Positions 8,757-16,732 of a stretch of DNA of 57,148 nt are shown here, one piece after another. Position 1 is the first letter of the stretch; every line of letters begins with the position of its first letter. Both the position numbers and the translations under genes were made by a program. The DNA is taken from NCBI RefSeq assembly GCF_900106745.1, contig NZ_FNNV01000029.1:1-57148 (forward strand), in the 5' to 3' direction. The DNA comes from Paenibacillus sp. CF384 (lineage in GTDB: Bacteria; Bacillota; Bacilli; Paenibacillales; Paenibacillaceae). The notes beneath the pieces are model-generated. The model made no database searches, was not told the DNA's origin, and saw only the letters and a program-made list of their open reading frames with translations.

Positions 8757-9094
8757 GCACCTACCACGTTGTCATTTATGCTGTACTTTTCTTCGGCCAC
8801 GGCATATTCCAGCTGTGGGCTTACCGGAAGGGCTGCTCTCTCAAGGTAAAGTTGGGCGCTCCGCTGCTCACTCTACCTTTGCTGCTCTTGGCTATTCAAC
8901 TGGGCGGACTGTATGCAGCCTACCTGCTGCTGGTACCGGTAATTCATACGATCCTGTACACGGCCATGGCCGTGACGGGGATTGAAGCGCTGCTCTGTCT
9001 TCGCCGAAGGAGAGCGGACAAGCGGTTCGTCGGCTTGTTGCTCCTGCTGGCGGTTCTGGTTGGCGTGAAGTTCTATCTACGACGCATGCTGTGA
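8753..9094 (+). CDS. Small hydrophobic membrane protein, unknown function
   Basis: 113 residues with about four membrane segments and a basic loop RRRRADKR before the last one. Its ATG overlaps the beta-lactamase stop (ATGA), so the two are translationally coupled. No family is recognised. Coupling suggests an accessory role to the lactamase or to cell-envelope stress, but nothing in the sequence shows it. Confidence 0.65.
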   Translation: MSTYHVVIYAVLFFGHGIFQLWAYRKGCSLKVKLGAPLLTLPLLLLAIQLGGLYAAYLLLVPVIHTILYTAMAVTGIEALLCLRRRRADKRFVGLLLLLAVLVGVKFYLRRML

Positions 9095-9128
9095 GGACAC
9101 CTTTCAATAACACTTAGGAGGAATTAAC

Positions 9129-9345
9129 ATGACGAAGTCCATTAATCTTGACTCGAGCATAGAAGCCATCCAGCCTTTCCACATTGAAACCTCGCAGGCT
9201 GAACTAGACGACCTTCATCTGCGTTTGTCACTTACACGCTGACCTGACGAAATTCCGGGAACGGGATGGAATTACGGGGTACCGCTTGATTTTGTGAAAG
9301 AAATGGCGAACTATTGGCGAACTGCTTTCAACTGGCGCGAGCTTT
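9129..9345 (+). pseudogene. Epoxide hydrolase N-terminal fragment, interrupted and truncated
   Basis: A good ribosome site (TAGGAGGAATTAAC) precedes ATG 9129. The translation contains IQPFHIETSQAELDDLHLRL, then a stop TGA at 9240-9242 where the family has the Trp of RWPDE, then PDEIPGTGWNYG, LDFVKEMANYW and TAFNWR. This is the epoxide hydrolase N-terminal region. The alpha/beta-hydrolase domain is missing: homology ends near 9340, where the inverted repeat block begins. So there is one nonsense change plus loss of the 3' two thirds. Confidence 0.85.
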
Positions 9346-9357
9346 CTTACACAATAG

Positions 9358-9597
9358 GTTCGTTAGCCATCCGCTGAGAACTCTAACGAATCGTGGAGGT
9401 CTTATTTGCCTCCAAATAGCTTCAAAAAAAATCTAACGAACCGTAGAGGTCCAATTTCACCATTTAGAGGTGATTTATAACCGGTTTTTCCAAAATAAGG
9501 CCCCTACGATCCGTTAGAATATCGGAGACGAGTAATCCGACCAAATAAGGCCTGTACAGTTCGTTAGCCATTCGCTGGCGAATTGTACAGGCCTTTT
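9358..9597. repeat. Two inverted pairs of the 50-bp-spaced repeat
   Basis: Two minus-oriented units (CTAACGAATCGTGGAGGTC from 9383; CTAACGAACCGTAGAGGTC from 9433) face two plus-oriented units (AATAAGGCCCCTACGATCCG from 9495; AATAAGGCCTGTACAGTTCG from 9545). Spacing within each pair is exactly 50 bp. A further direct repeat, TTCGTTAGCCATYCGCTG, occurs near 9359 and 9560. The whole block could fold into one large cruciform. It replaces the missing part of the epoxide hydrolase gene. Confidence 0.8.
9547..9595. terminator. Terminator-like hairpin formed by the last repeat unit
   Basis: Stem AAGGCCTGTACAGTTCG / CGAATTGTACAGGCCTT with one G-T type mismatch and a 15-base loop; TTTT follows on the plus strand and TTATTT on the minus strand. 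It lies 17 bp beyond the msrA stop, so it probably ends the lacI-msrA transcript. Confidence 0.7.
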
Positions 9598-9611
9598 AAG
9601 GGGGCAAACAT

Positions 9612-10247
9612 TTACCATTTAATTTGCTTAATGAGCTGAATGATCTCCTCTTGTTCCTCGCTGCTGATCTGCCATGTCCGGATGTCTTGGATAATGGTAT
9701 CCATGTTGGCGAAGCCTTTCGCAATGCCGTTTAATCGGGCAGCTAACGTCGCATTCGTCAGGTCATCCTCGGTCTTGAAGAGCGTTCGCAGCTTGTCTAC
9801 AGCGTCCGGATACCGTTTCAAATAATACTTCTGATTACGATCCTCCGCCGGGTAGAAAACGCTAAAGGGAGTTAACTCGGTGTCCGGCACGCCACTCCCT
9901 TGTTCCCCTCTCTTCTGCATCACCTCTTGAATGACACTTAGCTGTGCCTGGTCACGATACAAAATCAAGGAATTGTACAAACGATCTCTGTAGTTATTGA
10001 TATTCGCCGGCTTATGGCTGTTCCAGTACAGATCCAGAATCGTTTCCAACTTCACGACAGCCGGATCGAATTCGATTTCGACCATTTCGGTGTGATCTCC
10101 CGCATGCCGCGTCGCTGGGTTATCGGTCGTTCCTCCGGTATAACCTACACGCGTTCTCGTGATACCCGCCAGTTGTCCGAACAAAGCGTCGGGACCCCAG
10201 AAGCAGCCCATTCCGAGTGTAATCGTTTGAGTGTTGTTATCGTTCAT
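9612..10247 (-). CDS. msrA: Divergent MsrA-type peptide methionine sulfoxide reductase
   Basis: 211 residues from ATG 10247; an upstream GTG overlaps the GAGAGG ribosome site. The catalytic motif GCFWG is at residues 14-18 (Cys15), followed by VGYTGG and GDHTE, as in MsrA, which reduces methionine-S-sulfoxide. It is unusual: Cys15 is the only cysteine, so there is no resolving cysteine, and the usual HDPT and QYRS segments are replaced by SHKPANI and LYNSLIL. It would therefore need thioredoxin or a small thiol directly, or be a specialised branch. The gene lies 12 bp behind lacI and is probably co-transcribed with it. Confidence 0.8.
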   Translation of the reverse strand: MNDNNTQTITLGMGCFWGPDALFGQLAGITRTRVGYTGGTTDNPATRHAGDHTEMVEIEFDPAVVKLETILDLYWNSHKPANINNYRDRLYNSLILYRDQAQLSVIQEVMQKRGEQGSGVPDTELTPFSVFYPAEDRNQKYYLKRYPDAVDKLRTLFKTEDDLTNATLAARLNGIAKGFANMDTIIQDIRTWQISSEEQEEIIQLIKQIKW

Positions 10248-10259
10248 CACGTTCACCTC

Positions 10260-11279
10260 TCACTCCGCGCGGACCACACCGCTTGACCCACGCACAATCA
10301 ATCGCGTCGGCAGGAGCAGCTCCGTGTAGGGAGCGTCTGGATTATTAATGCGCTCTATCAGCCGATCCACAGCTTTGACAGCGTAAAGCTTCAGGTCAAC
10401 CTCCACCGTCGTGGATGGCGGCGTGGAGATGCGGGACAGATAGCCGTTATCGAAACTTACGATAGACACATCCTCCGGCACCGACAGTCCTTGCTGCTGC
10501 ACCGCGGCGTTTAGGAAGAAGCCAAGGCCGTCATTGACGCAAAACCAAGCCGTCGGCCGCTCATTCAACTCTTGTATATAGGAACAAATGAACGAACCTT
10601 CTTCAATCGCCGAGGTATGAACCCATTCTTCCCTTATAGGAAGCCCATATTCATACATCGCCATACGGTAGCCATCTAATCGCTCGTAATAGCTCGGCGA
10701 GAACGCAATATCGCCTACAAATCCGATGTCGGAGTGCCCCAACTTAATCAAATGGCTGACCGCTTCATAGGCACCGAAACGATTGTTTGTAAGTATACTG
10801 TCTGCCTTGATTTGCGGGTGATGATGGTCGATCAGAACGGCAGGTATGCCTGTATCCAGAAGGGCATTAATATAATCAGTCGTAATATGGGACAAGATAA
10901 TCATGCCATCTACCGATCGGTTCTGCACGATTGGCGGCATAAGGAGTTCCTGAACGGCACCTTGGCCGATCGATTGAATGACCAGCTCATAGCCCTGCTG
11001 CTTTACTTCTCTCTCCACGCTCAAATAAATTTGGCCAAAGAAGCTGTGCATGCTAAAGGCAAAATCCGAGGCAATCAGCGCGAATTTGCCGCTCATCGGG
11101 AGATTGCTCATCTCCTTCTTGCCCTTGCTGTATACATAGCCCATTCGCTGGGCCGTCTCGATAATCAGCTTGCGCGTATCTTCGCTGACGCCGTCTTTTC
11201 CGGTCAAGGCTTGCGAGACGGAGTTTTTGGATAGATTAAGCTCGTCGGCTATATTCTGCATCGTTACTTTCGGTTTCAT
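10260..11279 (-). CDS. LacI family transcriptional repressor
   Basis: 339 residues from ATG 11279, preceded by AAAGGGTG. The N-terminal LacI helix-turn-helix reads TMQNIADELNLSKNSVSQAL (about 6-25), followed by a periplasmic-binding-protein-like sugar-binding domain. It is divergent from the ABC importer/GH130 operon, and perfect LacI-type operators lie between them, so it almost certainly represses that operon and itself. The likely inducer is a mannoside-derived sugar, inferred from the GH130 gene. It shares a transcript with msrA. Confidence 0.9.
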   Translation of the reverse strand: MKPKVTMQNIADELNLSKNSVSQALTGKDGVSEDTRKLIIETAQRMGYVYSKGKKEMSNLPMSGKFALIASDFAFSMHSFFGQIYLSVEREVKQQGYELVIQSIGQGAVQELLMPPIVQNRSVDGMIILSHITTDYINALLDTGIPAVLIDHHHPQIKADSILTNNRFGAYEAVSHLIKLGHSDIGFVGDIAFSPSYYERLDGYRMAMYEYGLPIREEWVHTSAIEEGSFICSYIQELNERPTAWFCVNDGLGFFLNAAVQQQGLSVPEDVSIVSFDNGYLSRISTPPSTTVEVDLKLYAVKAVDRLIERINNPDAPYTELLLPTRLIVRGSSGVVRAE

Positions 11280-11348
11280 GGCCAAGACACCCTTTCGACG
11301 CAGCATAACAAATGATTAGACATCCCTACCGCGCAGCACTTTCTTCTA

Positions 11349-11362
11349 TTGTAACGTTACAA
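11349..11362. promoter_or_regulatory. LacI operator O1
   Basis: Perfect 14-bp palindrome TTGTAACGTTACAA, 70 bp upstream of the lacI start. A half-site GCGTTACAA occurs at 11429-11437 inside the promoter spacer. Confidence 0.85.
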
Positions 11363-11419
11363 AATTGCATTGTAAATATCTTGTCCTTTGACAGAGCATC
11401 TGGAAATCAAATTAATCAC

Positions 11420-11448
11420 TTGACTTTGCGTTACAAATAATCAATAAT
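11420..11448 (+). promoter_or_regulatory. Promoter of the mannoside ABC operon
   Basis: TTGACT at 11420-11425 and AATAAT at 11443-11448 with a 17-bp spacer that contains an operator half-site. Operators O1 and O2 flank it, 125 bp apart centre to centre, allowing repression by looping. Confidence 0.6.
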
Positions 11449-11454
11449 TGATGA

Positions 11455-11468
11455 CACAAGCGCTTACA
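11455..11468. promoter_or_regulatory. Candidate CcpA cre site
   Basis: CACAAGCGCTTACA; its complement TGTAAGCGCTTGTG matches the first 11 of 14 cre positions. It is located just downstream of the probable transcription start, which fits catabolite repression of the sugar operon. Confidence 0.5.
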
Positions 11469-11473
11469 AAAAT

Positions 11474-11488
11474 AATGTAACGTTACTT
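11474..11488. promoter_or_regulatory. LacI operator O2
   Basis: AATGTAACGTTACTT carries the same GTAACGTTAC core as O1. It lies between the promoter and the first gene, about 60 bp before its ATG, where bound repressor would block elongation. Confidence 0.85.
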
Positions 11489-11547
11489 TAGTCATGACAA
11501 ACCTCATTACTTATTTTGTTTACACATCAAAGGAGGAATTTCACGTA

Positions 11548-12873
11548 ATGAAAAAGCTCGCTTCTACCCTACTTATCACCGCAGTAGCCGGTTCGATGCT
11601 CGCTGCCTGCGGCAGCAAAAGCGACGATAACCAAAATCAAGGCGCTGATTCTGGTAATGGCGTTACCACAATCGAGTTCTGGGCTGCTCCCAACCCGACT
11701 CAGCAAGCTTACTGGACTGACTTAGCCAAGGCTTATGCGAAAGTCAATGACAAAGTAAAAATCAACGTTAGCGCTATTAAAGAATCACCTACATCAGAAG
11801 CAAGCATTCAATCGGCTATTGCCGGTAAGAGCGCGCCGACGATTTCGGAGAATATAAACCGCGGTTTCGCGGCTCAGCTGGCTAACAGCAAAGCATTAGT
11901 TCCATTAGAATCGATGCCGGGATTCGAAGACATCATCAAAGGCCGTAACATGTCAAACACAATCGAGCCTTGGAAGTTCTCCGATGGCCACCAATACGTG
12001 CTGCCGATCTACTCTAACCCGATGCTGTTCGGCTGGCGTATCGATATCTTGAAGCAAGCCGGCGTGAACGAAGTGCCGAAAACTTACAGTGAAATGCTGG
12101 ACGCGACTAAGAAGCTGAAAGCGAAATTCCCGGATAAATACGTATGGGCGAAGCCGGATTTGGCTGATCCGACTGCTTGGAAACGTTGGTTCGACTTCTT
12201 CATGCTGTACAACGCAGCGTCAGGCGGCAACCACTTCGTCGAAGGCAGCAAATTTGTTGGCGACGACAAAGCAGGCACAGAAGTATTGACGTTCGTGGAC
12301 AACCTGCGCAAGGAAAAAGGCATTCTGTCGCAAACCGTTACCGATCCTTTTGAAACCGGCGTTGGCGTCTTTACCGATATCGGTCCTTGGACGTTCAGCA
12401 TGTGGGAAGAGAAGTTCCCTGAGCTTAAACTGAACGAAACTTACGCGTTGACCATGCCTATAGTGCCTGATGGCGTAGACCCGGCTACAAGCAAAACGTT
12501 CGCAGATACGAAAGGCCTTGTCATCTTCGCCCAAGCTTCGGAAGCGGAGCAGAAAGCAGCTGTTGACTTCATTAAGTGGGTCTACTCCGATCCGAAGAAC
12601 GACGTGAAATGGCTGGAGCAAACGAAACTTCCACCAGCACGTGACGACTTGACTAGCAATGAATCGTTCAAAACCGTACTCGATGCGAATCCAGAACTGA
12701 AGCCTTACGCGGAAAATGTACCGAATGCGGTGCCGCCGATGGATAATGCAAAATATAACGACCTACAGACGCTTATCGGACAAGAAGCTTTCAACAAAGT
12801 GGTACGCGGTGAAATCGCACCGGCCGAAGGCTGGGCGAATATGAAAAAAGCCATTGAAGCCGCTCTTCAATAG
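11548..12873 (+). CDS. Sugar ABC transporter solute-binding lipoprotein
   Basis: 441 residues from ATG 11548, preceded by AAAGGAGG; the longer frame from 11494 lies across operator O2. A lipoprotein signal ends in LAAC (Cys21), followed by a Ser/Asp/Asn/Gln linker and a family 1 extracellular binding fold (EFWAAPNPTQQAYW, then a Trp-rich core). It captures the sugar outside and delivers it to the two permeases that follow. No ATPase gene is nearby, so a shared MsmX-type ATPase probably energises the system. Confidence 0.88.
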   Translation: MKKLASTLLITAVAGSMLAACGSKSDDNQNQGADSGNGVTTIEFWAAPNPTQQAYWTDLAKAYAKVNDKVKINVSAIKESPTSEASIQSAIAGKSAPTISENINRGFAAQLANSKALVPLESMPGFEDIIKGRNMSNTIEPWKFSDGHQYVLPIYSNPMLFGWRIDILKQAGVNEVPKTYSEMLDATKKLKAKFPDKYVWAKPDLADPTAWKRWFDFFMLYNAASGGNHFVEGSKFVGDDKAGTEVLTFVDNLRKEKGILSQTVTDPFETGVGVFTDIGPWTFSMWEEKFPELKLNETYALTMPIVPDGVDPATSKTFADTKGLVIFAQASEAEQKAAVDFIKWVYSDPKNDVKWLEQTKLPPARDDLTSNESFKTVLDANPELKPYAENVPNAVPPMDNAKYNDLQTLIGQEAFNKVVRGEIAPAEGWANMKKAIEAALQ

Positions 12874-12887
12874 AGGGAGTTGACCTA

Positions 12888-13763
12888 ATGGATCAAAGAA
12901 ACAATCGTTTGGGCTGGTTATTTACCAGCCCCTACCTCATTTATTCGTTGATATTCTTCTTCGGCCCGCTGATCTGGTCTTTCTACCTGTCCTTTACGGA
13001 CTGGGATTTGATCGCGCCGGACTACAATCTTATCGGACTTAAGAATTTCACCGACGCGCTGAAGTCGCCCGCCGTGCACGCCTCGTTCTGGGTAACTTAC
13101 AAATTCATGATGATTTTCGTTCCGCTCGTGACGATTCTCGCACTGTGCGTCGCGGTTGTCGTGCACAGCCTGCCACGGCTCAAGAGCCTGTTTCTAATCG
13201 GTTTCTTCCTGCCTTACCTGTCATCGGGAGTTGTGTCGTCTCTAATCGTGAAAGGACTGCTTTCCTATTCGAGTCCGCTCAATACGTTTCTGCGGAAGCT
13301 GGGCATTCAAATTGACTGGCTCGGCACTCCAATGTCGGCGCTGTTTGTCGTCGGGATGATATTAGCATGGAAATTCACAGGGTACTATGCCCTGATCTTA
13401 ACGTCTGGTCTGAACAGCATCGATAATGAGATCTACGAAGCCGCCGCTATAGACGGCGTTACGGATCGACAGCGATTCTGGCGCATTACGCTGCCGCTGC
13501 TCTACCCGGCGTTCTATACGACGCTCATTTTATCGTTCGGCGTCACTTTCGGCATTTTTACGGAAGTGTATCAATTAACCGGCGGCGGACCGAATTTCGC
13601 CACGAACACGTGGCAGATGGAGATTTTCAATCAAGCATTCAAAAACCTGAAGGCCGGCTACGCATCCGCTGTCGCGCTGCTTGCGTCGATCGCAACCTTC
13701 ATCTCTATCTTCATCATTCGCAAACTGCTGGAACTGTGGGGGAAACGCAATGGTTGGGTCTAA
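12888..13763 (+). CDS. Sugar ABC transporter permease (MalF/UgpA type)
   Basis: 291 residues, six membrane segments. The EAA loop that docks the ATPase reads EAAAIDGVTDRQRFWRITLP (about 184-203). It starts 14 bp after the binding-protein gene and overlaps the next permease by 14 bp. It forms the membrane channel together with the next gene product. Confidence 0.88.
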   Translation: MDQRNNRLGWLFTSPYLIYSLIFFFGPLIWSFYLSFTDWDLIAPDYNLIGLKNFTDALKSPAVHASFWVTYKFMMIFVPLVTILALCVAVVVHSLPRLKSLFLIGFFLPYLSSGVVSSLIVKGLLSYSSPLNTFLRKLGIQIDWLGTPMSALFVVGMILAWKFTGYYALILTSGLNSIDNEIYEAAAIDGVTDRQRFWRITLPLLYPAFYTTLILSFGVTFGIFTEVYQLTGGGPNFATNTWQMEIFNQAFKNLKAGYASAVALLASIATFISIFIIRKLLELWGKRNGWV

Positions 13764-14589
13764 CCGAAACCGTACAAGCAAGCTGGCGTTCCGCTATGTG
13801 CTGGCTGCCATTCTTCTGCTCTTCATGGTCTACCCGTATCTGTATATGGTGCTTAATTCATTCGCGGATTGGAGCCAGATCGACCGGAAGCTCGTACCGA
13901 CTTCATTTTCTACGAAATCGTACGTTTGGCTGTTCTCCGGCGGCGAGACGGGTATATCGCGTCCTTGGGTGAGCTCGTTCTTCAATAGCGTGTTCGTATC
14001 GATCGCATCAACAGCGCTGATGATGCTGTCGGGCATTATGGTAGCGTACGCGCTGTCCAAGCTGAATTTCCGCGGGCGGGACACGATTAACAACTTCGTC
14101 TTGTTCCATATGTTCTTTCCGGCGATCATTCTGCTCATTCCGACTTTTCTGATCGTTCAGAAAGTCGGCCTGTACGACACCTATCTGGGGATGATACTCC
14201 CCAAAGCCGTCAGCCTATGGGCTATCTTCATGTACACGAACTTTTTCAAGGCGGTTCCGTCGGTGTTCATCGAAGCAGCCAAGCTGGACGGTGCCAATGA
14301 TTTCAAAATTATGTACCGCATCATGCTTCCGATGTCCAGGTCGATCACGACCGTCATCTTCCTGTTCCTCATTATGGAGCGCTGGACAGAGCTCCTATGG
14401 GATATGATCATCGTGCGCAGCGATAATAAGCTAACGCTGAACGTGCTGCTATCGCAAATGTTCGGCCCATACGGCACCTACCCGGGGCCGCTCTACGCCG
14501 CATCCGTGCTGCTGACGATCCCAATCATCATCCTGTTTATCTTCTTCGGCAAGAAATTCCAAGAGGGTATGCAATTTAACTTGAAATAG
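13750..14589 (+). CDS. Sugar ABC transporter permease (MalG/UgpE type)
   Basis: 279 residues from ATG 13750, which lies inside the end of the previous gene behind a G-rich site; the frame extends upstream to 13681 without a ribosome site. Six membrane segments are present, with EAA loop EAAKLDGANDFKIMYRIMLP. It pairs with the upstream permease. The short extracellular N-terminal region and C-terminal basic tail are normal for MalG types. Confidence 0.88.
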   Translation: MVGSNRNRTSKLAFRYVLAAILLLFMVYPYLYMVLNSFADWSQIDRKLVPTSFSTKSYVWLFSGGETGISRPWVSSFFNSVFVSIASTALMMLSGIMVAYALSKLNFRGRDTINNFVLFHMFFPAIILLIPTFLIVQKVGLYDTYLGMILPKAVSLWAIFMYTNFFKAVPSVFIEAAKLDGANDFKIMYRIMLPMSRSITTVIFLFLIMERWTELLWDMIIVRSDNKLTLNVLLSQMFGPYGTYPGPLYAASVLLTIPIIILFIFFGKKFQEGMQFNLK

Positions 14590-14618
14590 CAATTATTAGG
14601 CGAGAGGAGTCGGAGAGC

Positions 14619-15578
14619 TTGAGTTTGAACAAAACAGCTATTAAAACATGCGAAGAGCTTCTACGAGCGTTCCAATCCTCGGAAGCCTCGGTGCGCGATG
14701 CGCAGAAGATCGTCTTTGCCGGCGCTGGTATTGACGACAAGGACGTTTACAATATTACCGCTCCCTTCACGGACGAAGGCGAACAAGTCATTGCGGGACG
14801 CGTAGAGTCGCGCGACAGCGAGCATTCGGATATCCTGTTCTTCACGCAGCAGGGCGGAAGCTGGTCGCCTAGAGACGGCGCGCCGTCATTCCGCTTGCAA
14901 GATCCTTTCTTCACGCGCATTGCCGGGGATCTCGTGCTCGGCGGCGTGGAGATATTCCCGGATCCCATGAAGCCGGATGCACTGAAATGGCGGACCGTCT
15001 TCTACCGCGGCAAGAACATCGCCGCACTGCAGCCTTTCTTCAAAGGACCTGATGGCATGAAGGATATCCGTCTCGTCGAGCTTGCGGACGGTTCCATCGG
15101 CGTATTCACGCGTCCGCAAGGCGCCAAAGGCGGCCGCGGCAAAATCGGCTACGTCCATATCGCCTCGCTGGATGAGCTAACCGTCGATCGGATCAACGAT
15201 GCACCGCTGCTTGACGGACAATTCACCGATGACGAGTGGGGCGGCGCCAATGAAGCCCACCTGCTCAAGAACGGCCTGGTTGGCGTACTCGGCCACATTG
15301 CCTCGTTCGACGATCAAGGGGATCGTCACTATTACCCGATGGCGTTCGTCTTCGATCCAGCTGACGGAACCTTCTCGGATATCGAACTGATCGCGGTTCG
15401 CGCTGCCTTTCTGCCCGGCCCGTCGAAGCGTCCGGACCTGCAGGATGTTGTCTTCAGCGGCGGTCTTGTCCGCCAAGGGGATGGAACAGCCGTCTTGTAC
15501 GCCGGTATAAGCGACGCCGATGCGCAGCGGATAACCATCACGGATCCGTTTGCGCGGTTTGAACACGAATTTGCTTGA
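14619..15578 (+). CDS. DUF1861 family protein (beta-propeller-like, sugar metabolism)
   Basis: 319 residues from TTG 14619, with AGGAG nine bases upstream. The sequence resembles the DUF1861 family found beside GH130 enzymes, with segments such as GKDVYNITAPF-like (DDKDVYNITAPF), ILFFTQQGGSW and ADGSIGVFTRPQG. No catalytic motif is certain. Position between a sugar importer and a mannoside phosphorylase suggests it acts on, or binds, the same oligosaccharide. Cytoplasmic, as no signal peptide is present. Confidence 0.7.
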   Translation: MSLNKTAIKTCEELLRAFQSSEASVRDAQKIVFAGAGIDDKDVYNITAPFTDEGEQVIAGRVESRDSEHSDILFFTQQGGSWSPRDGAPSFRLQDPFFTRIAGDLVLGGVEIFPDPMKPDALKWRTVFYRGKNIAALQPFFKGPDGMKDIRLVELADGSIGVFTRPQGAKGGRGKIGYVHIASLDELTVDRINDAPLLDGQFTDDEWGGANEAHLLKNGLVGVLGHIASFDDQGDRHYYPMAFVFDPADGTFSDIELIAVRAAFLPGPSKRPDLQDVVFSGGLVRQGDGTAVLYAGISDADAQRITITDPFARFEHEFA

Positions 15579-15593
15579 TAAGGGAGTTATCGA

Positions 15594-16664
15594 TTGTTTA
15601 TGAATGTATACCGCTATGAAGAGAATCCATTAATTACGCCGCTCGACGTGAAACCGCACCGGGACAATTTCGAGGTCATCGGCGCGTTCAACGCCGGCAT
15701 CGCGTCTTACAATAATGAAATTATAATGCTGCTGCGCGTGGCTGAACGTCCAATTAGTCCCGTTCCGGGCACTGTGCTGGCGCCGGTTTACAATACGGCC
15801 ACGAACGATCTGGACCTGATCGAGCTTCGGTTAGATGACGAGCGCTACGATTTCTCGGACCCGCGCGTCATCCGGAACAAGTTGCATAGTGCAACTTTCG
15901 AGTATTTAACTTCAATTTCTTACCTGCGGATCGCACGCAGCAAGGATGGCCATAACTTCACTGTCGATGAGAAGCCGTTCCATTATCCGTCGAACTCGCT
16001 AGAGACGTTCGGTATTGAGGATCCGCGCATTACGCAGATCGGCGACACGTATTACATTTACTATTCAGCCGTAAGCCCGGTCGGCGTCGGCGAGTCGATG
16101 ATTTCCACGACCGACTTCGTGAACGTCACTTACCACGGCATGATTTTCGGGCCGGATAACAAAGACGTGCTTATTTTCCCGGAGAAAGTAAACGGCAAAT
16201 ATTATGCACTTCACCGCCCGACGACCAAGAGCACCGGCAACCCGGAAATGTGGATCGCCGAGTCGGACAACCTGCTGTACTGGGGCAATCACAAGCATCT
16301 GATCGGTCTTCGCCAGGGCATGTGGGACAGCGGCCGCATCGGCGGCGGCTGCGTACCGTTTAGAACGGAACGCGGCTGGCTGGAGCTGTACCATGGCGCG
16401 ACGCTAGAGCATCGCTATTGCATGGGAGCAGTGCTTCTTGATTTGAACGACCCGTCCAAAGTAATCGCCCGCTCAGGCAAACCGATCCTTGAGCCGGACG
16501 CGGACTATGAGAAGAAAGGCTTCTTCGGAGACGTCGTCTTCGCCTGCGGAGCGCTTGTGGAAGGCGATGTCGTCAAGATGTATTATGGCGTCGCGGATAC
16601 GTCCATGGCAGCCTGCGAGCTGAGCCTTCAGGAGATTTTGGACAGCTTGGTACCTGTTGAATAA
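15594..16664 (+). CDS. GH130 beta-mannoside phosphorylase/hydrolase
   Basis: 356 residues; TTG 15594 is seven bases from GGAG, with an ATG two codons later as alternative. The five-bladed propeller hallmark is GIEDPRIT (about residue 141-148, with the catalytic Asp), plus NAGIASYNNE and GGGCVPFRTERGWLELYHG. GH130 enzymes split beta-mannosidic bonds, mostly by phosphorolysis giving mannose 1-phosphate. Being cytoplasmic and last in an importer operon, it probably acts on imported beta-mannosides (1,2- or 1,4-linked). The exact linkage cannot be read from sequence. Confidence 0.88.
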   Translation: MFMNVYRYEENPLITPLDVKPHRDNFEVIGAFNAGIASYNNEIIMLLRVAERPISPVPGTVLAPVYNTATNDLDLIELRLDDERYDFSDPRVIRNKLHSATFEYLTSISYLRIARSKDGHNFTVDEKPFHYPSNSLETFGIEDPRITQIGDTYYIYYSAVSPVGVGESMISTTDFVNVTYHGMIFGPDNKDVLIFPEKVNGKYYALHRPTTKSTGNPEMWIAESDNLLYWGNHKHLIGLRQGMWDSGRIGGGCVPFRTERGWLELYHGATLEHRYCMGAVLLDLNDPSKVIARSGKPILEPDADYEKKGFFGDVVFACGALVEGDVVKMYYGVADTSMAACELSLQEILDSLVPVE

Positions 16665-16679
16665 CTTGGTGAAGACAAG

Positions 16680-16720
16680 AAGAACCTCTGGGACGATGGT
16701 GTCCCGGAGGTTCTTTTTTA
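16680..16720 (+). terminator. Terminator of the GH130 operon
   Basis: Stem AAGAACCTCTGGGAC / GTCCCGGAGGTTCTT, six-base loop, then a T-run. It is a strong rho-independent terminator 15 bp after the GH130 stop and also lies beyond the stop of the convergent phosphotransferase gene. Confidence 0.9.
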
Positions 16721-16732
16721 ACTACATTAGGT

